NCBI GenBank assembly: GCA_000733355.1
Contig: JNVV01000044.1
Span: 293,368 to 357,367 of the forward strand
Length of the DNA: 64,000 nt
Direction of reading: 5' to 3'
From: Falciphora oryzae
Taxonomy: Eukaryota > Ascomycota > Sordariomycetes > Magnaporthales > Magnaporthaceae
Part shown: one piece after another, positions 47,620 through 57,088 of the stretch
How positions within the stretch are numbered: the first letter of the stretch is position 1
Layout: every line of letters starts with the position of its first letter
Program-made: the position numbers and the translations under genes
The notes under the pieces: model-generated
What the model was told of the DNA's origin: nothing
Seen by the model: only the letters and a program-made list of their open reading frames with translations
Databases searched by the model: none

Positions 47620-47925
47620 ATGCGTTTTCCCACAATCGTTGCTGGCCTCCTCTCGGCCGCTACAACGTACGCCGCCGTTATACCCGAACCCGACGGCCCC
47701 ATCCGCAGCCGCGACGAGCCCAGAGCGCCGATAATCGTGCCGCAGCGCGGCTGCCGAATACCGGGAGACACCCGGTGCGACGGCTTGGATGTCCAGGAGT
47801 GTGACAATTACGGCAACTGGAAGACGATAGGGAATTGCGGCTTGCGGGAGGGATGGTGCTGTGCCTTCGATCGCCACGGAGCCACCTGTAATTTTTGTCC
47901 CATGTCACGACCTCATTGGGGATGA
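47620..47925 (+). CDS. Small secreted cysteine-rich protein (family member 2)
   Basis: A 101-residue intronless protein. The signal peptide MRFPTIVAGLLSAATTYAA is nearly identical to that of the gene at 48709 (MRFSTILAGLLSASAAYAA), pointing to local duplication. After an acidic/basic pro-like spacer comes a domain with eight cysteines opening CRIPGDTRC, then CDNYGNW, a CC pair (GWCC) and an end CNFC. Against the first Cys they fall at 1, 9, 17, 29, 36, 37, 46 and 49. The central Trp is conserved with the other two members. Probably exported and disulfide-linked. No function is known to me; effector or antimicrobial roles are possible. Confidence 0.78.
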   Translation: MRFPTIVAGLLSAATTYAAVIPEPDGPIRSRDEPRAPIIVPQRGCRIPGDTRCDGLDVQECDNYGNWKTIGNCGLREGWCCAFDRHGATCNFCPMSRPHWG

Positions 47926-48708
47926 AGCAACTGGGCCGCGCTGGAATGATCACCTGGAGTTTGCACGCGGGAGGAGCTGCGGACGCTGAGACTGGTAAGA
48001 CGGGGCTTCGGCCCGCTTGTCCTGTAGGGCCACCAAGGGGAAGCCTCCGCTCAAACTGGGGTAGATGCCGGGGATCTATGTCCTGTCTGCGATAGATGGA
48101 TACAGTCGCTCCCACTCCGGTGCGCAATACGATCCAGAGGCACCACGATGCTCCTTTGAACCAGAACCTAGATCGTCGAAGGCTGGATCCTTCCCTTGAC
48201 TTGTGGTCTGTTGGTCCGAGAAAGGAAAGATGCACGCCCACAATTCAACTAGCGGTCTCCCATTTTTGGTTCCAGCCCAGATGATCTCAATTTCTTGATG
48301 CGAAGCCCAGGGTAAGCACTGGGAGAATGTGGGGACGCGGCGAGGCTCTGTCAACCCACCACAGCGGGAGCCGAGCTGGATCGGTGTTCCTTGCTGGCGA
48401 TTTTGACAAGCCGCCTGTGCCGGGGAACGAGATATAACCTGGAACCAACAACACAATTTTGACTTATGGGAATGTTCACCGCGCTGCTGTGCCTGCGGCT
48501 CCGTCGTAGCAGGTTGGGGGCCCCCGCGATCTGGATATGCCGTGTAATCACGGTTTCTCCACGATGGCGTCCCTCGAAGCAGCAGGCCATCTTTTCCCGT
48601 TTATAAAAGCCCATCGACCCGCGACATAATCGACTTGTCCGCCTTCATATCTCCAGAGCACTTTAGAGCACTCGCAGCAAACCCACCCACTCTCACAACC
48701 CCGCAAAT
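47926..48708. other. Spacer between two related secreted-protein genes
   Basis: Holds the 3' end of one and the promoter of the next, with TTTATAAAAG at about 48600-48609. Overlapping frames on both strands look non-coding. Confidence 0.65.
48600..48609 (+). promoter_or_regulatory. TATA box upstream of secreted-protein gene
   Basis: TTTATAAAAG about 100 bases before the ATG at 48709 fits a TATA box for a highly inducible small gene. It is called from motif and spacing only. Confidence 0.5.
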
Positions 48709-48993
48709 ATGCGCTTCTCCACCATCCTCGCCGGCCTCCTCTCGGCCTCCGCTGCCTACGCCGCCGCCGTCGTCCCGGCCGCCCCCGTTGAGGGCCCCGA
48801 CAAGCCAGACGGGGTGGCCGCCATCCAGCCTAGGCACACGGGCGACACCCTGTGCAACAGGCCAGGCACCTACGACTGCAACGCATCCACGATTGTGATA
48901 GTGTGCGACGCAGAAATGACATGGCGCGAGAGCGCGAGGTGCGGCACGAACTGCTGCACGACGGATGGCACCACTGCCTTTTGCCGGTGCTGA
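48709..48993 (+). CDS. Small secreted cysteine-rich protein (family member 3)
   Basis: A 94-residue intronless protein. Signal peptide MRFSTILAGLLSASAAYAA, a short Pro/Ala spacer, then a 46-residue domain with eight cysteines at 1, 9, 18, 30, 34, 35, 44 and 46. It opens CNRPGTYDC, carries CDAEMTWRES and ends TAFCRC. The domain length and the positions of Cys 1, 9, 18, 30, 35, 44, 46 and Trp 24 coincide with the protein encoded at 34988, and the signal peptide is shared with the neighbour at 47620. This gives a three-member family in the window. It is likely an exported disulfide-stabilised protein; function unknown. Confidence 0.78.
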   Translation: MRFSTILAGLLSASAAYAAAVVPAAPVEGPDKPDGVAAIQPRHTGDTLCNRPGTYDCNASTIVIVCDAEMTWRESARCGTNCCTTDGTTAFCRC

Positions 48994-49465
48994 ACGCACT
49001 TCGCCATTTTTTTCTCTACGCCCTCCCTCGCGGTTTTCACTCAACCTTGCAACATTCCAACTTGCTTGAATCACCCCCCTCCGCCGCACCACCAAAGTGG
49101 CTTTACGGGAAGTTGCTATTAGCGGATAAGGAGTACGTAAAGGGTAGACGGAAGGATGCTCTCTGCGGACTACAGGGCTTGGGCGTCCATAATTGTGTCG
49201 TTTATCGGTAATGGGCCACGATGGTTAATGTCGGGCAAAATAATGAGTGATTTGCCCATTACATGCTTATTTATCGGTGATCATTGATGGCAACGCTCGA
49301 CTTTTAAATCCGACGCACGGGTGTAAATGAGGCAGTTCAGCTCGCGCTGGGTCGCAGTCAAGTGCCAGGCACGTTCATCAATAATCGAACTCGAGGCTTT
49401 TTATAACAAAAAAACGGGCTGAACTCCAAACATCTAGGCAGAAACAACCTGGCTGCTGATCGCTT
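48994..49465. other. Convergent 3' region
   Basis: Between a plus-strand secreted-protein gene and the minus-strand hydrolase gene. Terminators are presumed here; no gene is seen. Confidence 0.65.
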
Positions 49466-50850
49466 TTATATCAAGTGGCTGTAAACTGCTCGTTCCAACT
49501 CGTCATGGAGCTTGGTTAACACCGGGTCGGGCTGTGGCACAACGTTGACAATAAGAGCCGCGGCAATGCCAGTCTTTGGGTCAATCCACTGAGAGTCCGG
49601 AGTCACGGGTTAGCTGGTGTATCTGTCATATATTTCTCAATAGACACTAGCAGACTTACCCATTGTCCATTCGTAAAACCTTTCCACATGATGCTTCCGG
49701 CCTTTCTCTTCGAAGGCACATCCGCCAGGTTGATAATGCCGCTGATTCCATGGTCTAGGGGCGTAGTCTTCTCGAACTCGGGCACCATGCTGTCGTGGGC
49801 TTCGCTGGTGACGCTCTGGAGCGACTCTCGCTGCTTGTCGTTCAGCTGCGGCCGCAGCATCTCGGCCACCGTCTCGGCCTTGAGGATTCTTCCAGCCGCG
49901 TCTGGGCTGGCTTCCGTCGACGAGCAGATGAGGACTGCGCGAAGGAACTTGGAAAATTCCTCGCACGTCGTCCACAGCCCGCCTCCTCCAGACTGTAGGG
50001 GCGGCTCGGCAGGGACGGCCAAGGGCCCGATGGACAGCTTTCCGGTGTCAGGATCTCGATATGAGTTTGCAACCTTCCTTCTTCGCATGGCCTCATCGGC
50101 CCTGAGCGAGTAGAAGGTCGTGCTCCGCATCCCGAGCGGGTCGAGGAGGCCCTCCTTCACGAGGTCGGCGAGACAGGTCTTGGCGCCCTTCCGCGCAGAC
50201 GCCGCCGCAACGAGAGTCTCGGCGGCCCAGTCGAGCCCGGGGCCGTACCACCAGCTCTCGCCCGGCGGGAACCTGAGCGGGGTCGTGAAGCCTTCCAGCG
50301 AGAAGTCGAAGGCCGAGGCGGTGCGGCCGACGGCCTTTGACCAGCGCGTCAGCTCCGGGTCTGCGGCGTCGTAGCCAAGGCCGGCGGTGTGCGTCAGGAG
50401 GTGGCGCAGCGTGATGGGCCTCGTGTTGGGCTCGAGGACCGGCTTGCTGTCGGGCTCGTCGCTTTCGAAGCCGCGCAGGATCTCCATCTTGGCGAGCTGC
50501 GGGGCCAGGGGCCTCACGTCCTGGTCCAGGCCGAGGCTGCCGCGCTCGACCTCCTGCATCACGGCCGCGGCGGTCACGATCTTGGTCATGGACGCGATCC
50601 AGGTGAAGGACTGCGTGGTGAAGGGGGGCGAGTCCACAGGGAGGTCGGTGCGACCTGCGGAGCCCTGGTAGAGGACGCCTGTATCGGTTTGTCGTGTAAG
50701 TGATTAGGGCCTTGGACGGCAATGGGCTGAACGTGTTTAATTACCATCCTTGTTCACCACACAAAAAGCTGCGCCGAGTAGCTTGTCCTTGGTGTCCTCC
50801 CCCACCGCGACGAAGGACTCAAGGATCGCGTCGAGTTTCTGGTTCTGCAT
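49466..50850 (-). CDS. Beta-lactamase-family serine hydrolase / acyltransferase
   Basis: Exons 50850-50745, 50678-49660 and 49588-49466 give 415 residues in frame, with GTAATT and GTAAGT donors and a GCTAAC branch site in the second intron. The catalytic SxxK motif is SMTK in the context WIASMTKIVTAAAVMQEV at about 65-70. Other blocks are ITLRHLLTHTAGLGYD, PGESWWYGPGLDWA (position of the family Tyr) and QSGGGGLWTTCEEFSKFLRA. The family covers class C beta-lactamases, esterases and LovD-like acyltransferases that load acyl groups onto natural products. No signal peptide is visible, so a cytosolic esterase or acyltransferase is likelier than antibiotic hydrolysis. Substrate cannot be told from sequence. 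Confidence 0.88.
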
Positions 50851-51817
50851 GGCTTCAAGGTGTGAATGTCGTGCCTTAGGTGAACTGCTCTCCAACGATC
50901 TTTGACTTGCCATCCATCGTCCTCGTCATTATGTATCTTTGCTCCCTGTCCGGCAAGGCGGGGCATATCTCGGCCCCTTTTGGTCGATGCCGTTATGTGG
51001 TTGGGGGTGATACAGTGTTTAGCCATCATGATTCATTATTAGCACATGGCCATTCAGCGTGAAAGCCACCACAGCTGAGACAGTGCGAGCGACCCCCTCT
51101 TGCCAAGCTGTGGACTCTATCAGCAACGCGTCAGCTGCCCGTTGCTCGCACTTGTCGATGCGGTCGCATTTGTTGTTTCCGAGCGAGCTGCTTTAAGCTT
51201 TTAACAGAGAATTTTGACCTTGAAAAAACCCATCCCTCGAGGTGCAACGACGATATAAACCTGGTCGACCAAGTCTTTCCTGTGCAATGGGTCACTTGGC
51301 TTCGGGCTGCCCGTTTGGGACGTGTATCGAGGCTCGGCCACCAAGCAGCGAAAACGTGCTCACGCGGAAGATGGTAGTGGGGTGGATGTCTGGGCAAGCC
51401 AACCCCGCCATGGATTGAGCGAGTGACGTCTGATCAATGGCCGCGCAAGCGACCACCTCAATCGACATCTTCACCGGCGGAGATAGATGACCGGGAAAAC
51501 TTGCGCACCCATTCGGAACCGGTTGCCTGCTTTGCCAGCCTTGCAACACTCGCTCGCTGAAGGAAGTGCAGTTTTTGCCGCAATGCCCCGCACCCTGGCA
51601 TCAATCAGCGGACGTCAGATTGCCTGCCCCTCCCTTCCCGCCCTTGGCTTTCTTGGACCCTTGCTTTCGGGCATTGTCTGTGGAGGTCTGTCACAGCAGC
51701 CACGATGCAGAGGCCAGCCGAACACCTCGGCGCCATGTGCGTCACGGGGTTTACCTAATTGGAAGGTCTTGTCACACGCGGCGGCAGAATGGGGAAAAGA
51801 AAAGCCAGGGTGCCAGG
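50851..51817. other. Intergenic, no gene seen
   Basis: About 1 kb upstream of the hydrolase gene, ending at an inverted-repeat element. Only short frames without signals are present. Confidence 0.65.
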
Positions 51818-52088
51818 CTCCCCCACGACATAAAAAACGAGACTGCGATTGGTGTTCCCCCCTGTCGAGTTCATTGACCGCGATAAACATCCTCGAAAAG
51901 AATCACAACTATGCATCTTTTCAACTTGGAAAAAATACGTTTTTATGATGCTTTGCAATCAGTATTAATATGTAAGCCGGTTTAATTCTTCATTTTCCAT
52001 TCAAGTGTGTGGAAATAAGGAGGAAAAAAAAAAACACGCGCTAAAGTCGCTTCTTTTTGCGGTTGTTTATTTTGTTGTGAGGGTGCCG
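51818..52088 (+). mobile_element. MITE-like inverted-repeat element, copy B
   Basis: The left end GGCTCCCCCACGACATAAAA continues to ACGAGACTGCG. The right end GTTTATTTTGTTGTGAGGGT is its diverged inverse. The body matches copy A at 28585-28852 in the opposite orientation (CATTGACCGCGAT, GCATCTTTTCA, TTTTGTTGTG). It is AT-rich with no coding capacity. No clear target duplication, though GGGTGCC occurs at both borders. Boundaries are approximate. Confidence 0.6.
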
Positions 52089-53173
52089 GTAAACCCGGCT
52101 TTAGCCAATCAAGTGCTGTATTTTATGGTTACCTCCACGCCCGCCTTATTTGGCCTGCGTTGTAAGTACCAGCGGAAGTCGCAGTGACAAAGCGGTACGT
52201 GGCAATAACCACATATGAAGCCACGCTCGTAGGTACCAACAACAAACAGGGGTAAGCTCTGCAAATCTTTACTCCTTCAATCTGGCTGGATTTCAAAGGG
52301 ATGGCTTTCCAAGCCAACGCAGCCACTGCACGTCAGCTCTCAATGTCACCGCCCGTGGCTTCGGGTGCGTTGGAAACGAGACGGAGCACAGCACAACGTC
52401 GCCCCACGCGCCCACGCAGTTGCACATGCAGCATGCACATCCACCTACGCATGCACACCACCCACCACCCGGCCCTTTGCAGCCGTGGTCTCGTCTGCTT
52501 TGACTGGAGACCCGAAGGCCGTCGGCCGTTTTGCTCGAGAGAGAATTACCTCTTGTTAGGCTCATCTTGCCGTTTCCGCCCGCCCACAAGAAAGATAAGG
52601 AGATGGCGTGGCCAGAACCTCCGGAGCGGGGACTCGGGCTAGCCGGCGGTGTGCTAGCCACTCTACTAGTACGCTGATAAACATGACCATCCTAGCCTGG
52701 TGAGACAGGCCGCCGCATAGGGCGGTCCGGGCGGTGGCGAGTCGCACGGCAGAGCATGGCGCGTGGGCTTTGAGGGTGTTCGGTTGCCGCCGGGTCCGAG
52801 GATCCACGGAAATCGCGGCATTTTCGTCTCCATTATCGCCCGGTGGATTTTCTCGGGCGACCCCTCCATCTGCCTCGAGCACACCGGTAACCCCCGATTT
52901 TTAGGTGGCCTCCCTGCCAAGTGGTGCTGGAGCCCGAGCTACCTGGTAATTGACCAAGGCGGGAGTGGTGTGGGGAGCACGAGGAGGGATGGAGGATGGA
53001 GGATGGAGGGGAGGCGATTACAAAAGAGGACTCCCCTCCACCTCAACCCCTCCGGACATCTCCCTTCCCTTTCCTTCTTCCCCTCCATCGCTACAAAGCA
53101 GGTACTCGCCAGATCAAACCACGAAACAAAACCAAACCAAACCAGTCTTCCGACTACAATCCCCAACATCAAA
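52089..53173. other. Upstream region of the metallothionein gene
   Basis: No gene is supported. The last 200 bases hold GGATGGA repeats (about 52985-53011) and a strong pyrimidine tract (about 53050-53090) before a CA/AAC-rich leader, the usual form of a highly transcribed fungal promoter and 5' UTR. I do not see a clear metal-response element. Confidence 0.6.
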
Positions 53174-53311
53174 ATGTGTGGCGACAACTGCACCTGCGGA
53201 GACTCGTGCTCCTGCTCCAACTGCGGCACCCATTCCAAGTACGTCGGCCGCGATGGCTTTGTGGCATGCTCCCTCGGGCCTTTTTGCTGACCTGCGGGAT
53301 CTTGTAGGTAA
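53174..53311 (+). CDS. MMT1-like: 22-residue metallothionein-like protein (MMT1-like)
   Basis: CDS joins 53174-53238 and 53308-53311. The peptide is 22 residues with six cysteines at 2, 6, 8, 12, 14 and 17, in MCGDNCTC, SCSCSNC and GTHSK. The intron (GTACGT donor, GCTGAC branch site, TTGTAG acceptor, 69 nt) splits the final Lys codon (AA/G), so exon two is just one base plus a TAA stop. I recall that Magnaporthe MMT1 encodes a 22-residue metallothionein of nearly this sequence that binds zinc strongly, lies at the cell wall and is needed for pathogenicity. Without splicing the frame would read on to a 38-residue product ending GPFC. Homology is by memory but length, Cys pattern and splice structure agree. 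Confidence 0.87.
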
Positions 53312-54083
53312 ATGGTGTCGAGGACGGTGAAGAGAGACGGACGACGGGCGTTGTGATGGTCGAGCTCCCTAGGAAACCTTGTCCCCGAGTCAACCACTGG
53401 CTGCGCAACATTCGGGCTTCGTCTTCCCACTCCGGCCAGAGCAAGCTGGCGTGCTCATCAACAAGAATGCTAGGCATTAATCGGGGACATGCGCGGTGGA
53501 CAGGGGCTAGCTGGGAGACGATAACGAAAGACCCGAATACCATCTGAGGCGGTACACTCCTTTGTCAGGCAGCAACAGCCAATAAATCCACAATGCTCGA
53601 TATGTCTCCTTTGCGTGACGTGAACAAGCCCGCCACTGCCCAGTTATCGTATGCCCGCCTACGCCCACTCCCAAGTAAGTCGGGAGCTGCTGCAACCGTG
53701 TGATTCCGCTGGCAGTCCCGAATAGACGGGATCGGATTAAAAGTAGGCGAGCCGCCGGAGCCCGCCGGTGCCGAACCGGGCAAGATTGATGATGGGATGA
53801 AGAGTTAATATCCCCAAGAGATCGATTATACCAGCAAGAAAAAGATTACATCCTCGTTCGTCTTGAAATGTTTCGGCCGTGTATCAGCCGTGATGGCGGG
53901 GTTAAAGCCACGCATTCAGCCAGCAGATGTGCGGAGGAGACTGGCCATGATAAAGGGCGAGTGGCTCCGCACGCGGGGGTGCTGCCATGGCCGCGACCAG
54001 GTCCCTTGTTTCTGGCCCATAGCACCCATTTGCAGTGGCCCTATTATACCCGCAGCCATCCTCACGGCAACGAACGACCCGGA
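53312..54083. other. Intergenic, no gene seen
   Basis: 3' flank of the metallothionein gene and promoter of the oxidoreductase. No supported coding sequence. Confidence 0.65.
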
Positions 54084-55582
54084 ATGGCTCCAATCAAGGT
54101 CGGCATCGTCGGCTACGGCTTCTCCACCAAGTGCTTCCACCTCCCTTACATCCTCCCGAACCCGGACCTCGAGGTCTACGCCTTCCTGCAGCGCGCCGCC
54201 GCCCCGGCAGAGGGGGCGTCAGCGTCTGGGAAGCATTGTAAAGTCGACTTTCCGCAGGCCAGGCACTACAGGACGGCGGACGACTTCTTTGCCGACGGCG
54301 AGATTGAGCTGGTCGTGGTCTGCGCGCACTTCCATGAGGAGTTTGTCGAGCGGGCTTTGAGGACGGGGAAACACGGTCGGTTCCACCAGCAGGAATAGCA
54401 GACGTCCCCGAGGCCCCAAACGTTGCACAGATTCTGACGTGTCGCATTCGCCGCGGGACGACGCTCGGCTGGCGCAAACAGCCGTTGTGGAGAAGCCGTT
54501 TGTCACAACGAGTGCCGAGGCGGACAGGCTTATAAACCTGGCCAAATATTCCAAGAAGATATTGACTGTCTTTCATAGTAAGCAGCACTTTGGCGATCCT
54601 TGAAGAAATGGTGCTTCCCGGTGAGATATTGCGAGATGTGGCTGGTGCTCCTGCTAACGACCCCTGGGGCCCGACAAAGACCGCAGATACGACAGCGATT
54701 TCCGCACCCTGCGCCAACTAATGGACAAGGGTGCCCTCGGCGACGTCAGGGATGCGCAGATGCACTTTGACTTTCCTGACCCTTCCTGGATCTCGGGATG
54801 GACGGCCAAGGAGTACAAACCGGGCCAAGGAATGGGTTTCGGGCTGGGTGAGTACTGCATTGTCTCTGCTTACAAGACGCCTGCCAGAATGGCCGAGCCA
54901 ACGGAGGTGTGTACTAGGATCGCACACAATCGACCAAGCCTTGGTCCTATTCGGCACCCCCGCCTTCGTCACGGGGTTTTTCGCGTCCAACAGGGGGGTC
55001 GACAGCGACGTCGACGACACCTTCACCATAATCCTACAGTATGCGGGACCGCGCAAGAATCTCCTCGTCACAGTCAAGACGTCTATAATCACTCCGATGA
55101 AGGACCAGCTCAAGTTCTTCATCCGTGGCACCGAGGGCACTTATCTAAAGGTTGGTCTGGTCCCGCGAGGATAACACAGACAGCGCCGGTGGCAGCGGGG
55201 GAGGAGAGGGGGCAAAAAGGCTGATCCCAATCACCCGCAGTTTGGATATTGCCCCCAGGAAGCCCGCGCCATCGCGGCCCCGGCAAAGCCAGCGTCTGGC
55301 TACTCCGAGTTCGGCGCCGAAGACCCGAGCATCTGGGGCACGCTGACGACCAAGACCGCCTTCGACCCGGCCTCGCAGGTGCTGGACGAGCCCAGCGGGT
55401 ACCACATCGGCAAGTACCCCAGCCTGCCGGGTTACTGCAGGGGATACTACGAGAACGTGGTGGACGCGATCCGGGGCAAGGGGGAGGTCGAGGTCAAGCC
55501 CGAAACGGCGAGGGACGGGCTGAGAGTTATCGAGCTGGCGAGGGAGTCTCACGAGAAGGGGATGAAAGTAGCTTGGCATTAG
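54084..55582 (+). CDS. Gfo/Idh/MocA-family NAD(P)-dependent oxidoreductase
   Basis: Exons 54084-54375, 54482-54577, 54680-54847, 54918-55150 and 55241-55582 give 376 residues with all phases agreeing. The Rossmann start MAPIKVGIVGYGFSTKCFHL carries the GxGxxx nucleotide loop. The family EKP motif is VVEKPFVTTSAEADRL at about 98-103, formed across the first splice junction. NRRYDSDFRTLRQLM, SWISGWTAKEYKPGQGMGFG and GSHTIDQALVLFGTP follow as in fungal/yeast members. The C-terminal half is the alpha/beta substrate domain. These cytosolic enzymes oxidise or reduce sugars, inositols and related hydroxyl compounds; the substrate here is unknown. It heads a series of plus-strand metabolic genes. Confidence 0.9.
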
Positions 55583-57088
55583 TTTGCATTGTTTATCAAG
55601 GAGTTGTTGGCTCGGCCCGAGAAGAGCACAAGGCTCTCCAGCTCGCAAGGGGCCAGAACATTCTGGGGGAAGGCCCAATCGCAGAGTTCAATTGGCGCCT
55701 TGGCTGCAAAACGGACTGTCGCCCGTTTGTTGTTTCTGAAACCAAACAACTGCAGGAAATGACATTTGTGCTGCCATCTTATCTGCGCCTCTACATCTGT
55801 CTCATCTTTGGGCGTTCGGCCCAGTGCCCTCGCTTTCCAACCTCGATATGGACATTGCATCGAGCACCCACGGCCATGGGAAGCCGTAAAACTGACCATA
55901 CGGTTTTTTTTTTTTTTACGTAATTATCTTACAAGTGGTTGAAGCAGGATGTCGACGATGGTCTGCCAGCGGGGTAAACTTCAAGACCGCGAACAGGACA
56001 TGCACAACATTTATGCATAAATAGCCCAAGGGGACACGCCTTTCACGTATCCACCAGCAAACCTAGGGAGCTAGGTAGCCTGGCGACAACTAGCCTTTCG
56101 GCCACAACGCGTCCGTCCTAGAAGAAAACTCGAGGGCCAGTTAGTCTTGCGCATCCGGATTCGATCCTTGCGGAGGCAACCGTTGAAGATGCGGCGTCCT
56201 GTACCCAGCCATCCCGGCGCAACACGAGCTGGCAAGATATCTCCTAATCTGTGACGGACTAGCAGTCTAGCTTGCAACAGGCTGGTGGTCTGATACGTTG
56301 CCCGTCTGTCCCTGCCGCCGCCGAAAATGCCCGTCGGGAGATATCCAACAACACGGAGGTGGTGATTTTTTGCACAAAATTCCATGCGAACGCCGCGCAC
56401 AGAGTATCGGCACGACAAAGGGTCCTGCAGGTACATGACGTTGCAGCCAAGCCCTCAGGTAATGAAAAAAAAAAAAAAAAAAAAAAAAAGACTGGTCCTA
56501 ACTCCATGGTCCAGGGGAACGGAACGAAACAGGCCAGACAAAAGGGCCCGCGGAGAGCGGCCACAACCCCTGATGATCTTCCCAGGATTCCCCACGAAGA
56601 TCACTAGCTCTGACGATGCGGCCACCAACACACCGATTCAAGGAGTGTTGGTGCGCAGGGCAGGACGGGGAGCAAGTCAGCTCATTAAGCTTTTGGGGAG
56701 AGGAAGGCTTGATACCATAAACAAACTTTAATACTTGTCATGCGTCCCGTAAAGCGGGCTGCGGGAAAGTCGACATGGGAGGACTGGACTCTTGCGGTTT
56801 GGCTGAAGGCTATACCGCGACGACAGCGGCCACATGTTGGCAGGCGCCTCGGCTCTCCCCGATGGCTCCTGGCCTCATTAACGGACGAAGAAGTGCTCTT
56901 GCGGGAGACGCGGTGCCAGGATCTTACGGTCGAGATCACCTCTTGCTGTCTGATCTAATCGTGCGCAAACTGCCTTGTTGCCACTACTAATTAACCACGA
57001 CATCCCCATCCCTCAAGGGAGGCTTTTAGTGTGATTACCCCACGAAGGTCATACTCGCTGTCACGAGCTGACAAAAGCCGCTTCGCCA
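55583..57088. other. Intergenic, no gene seen
   Basis: 1.5 kb with a T run at about 55906-55918 and an A run at about 56466-56489. No supported gene; the last part is the promoter of the transporter gene. Confidence 0.65.
56466..56489. repeat. Homopolymer A tract
   Basis: About 24 consecutive A residues, the longest A run in the window. It could be a retroposition tail or simple slippage; no processed gene copy is recognised next to it. Confidence 0.85.

Noticed and set aside
52610..52680. tRNA-like stretch on the minus strand
   Set aside because: Some stem-like complementarity is visible, but the T-arm lacks a proper GTTCRA and no anticodon arm can be drawn.
53174..53290. 38-residue unspliced reading of the metallothionein locus
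   Set aside because: It keeps the intron, which has good donor, branch and acceptor sites; splicing restores the 22-residue form known in the family.
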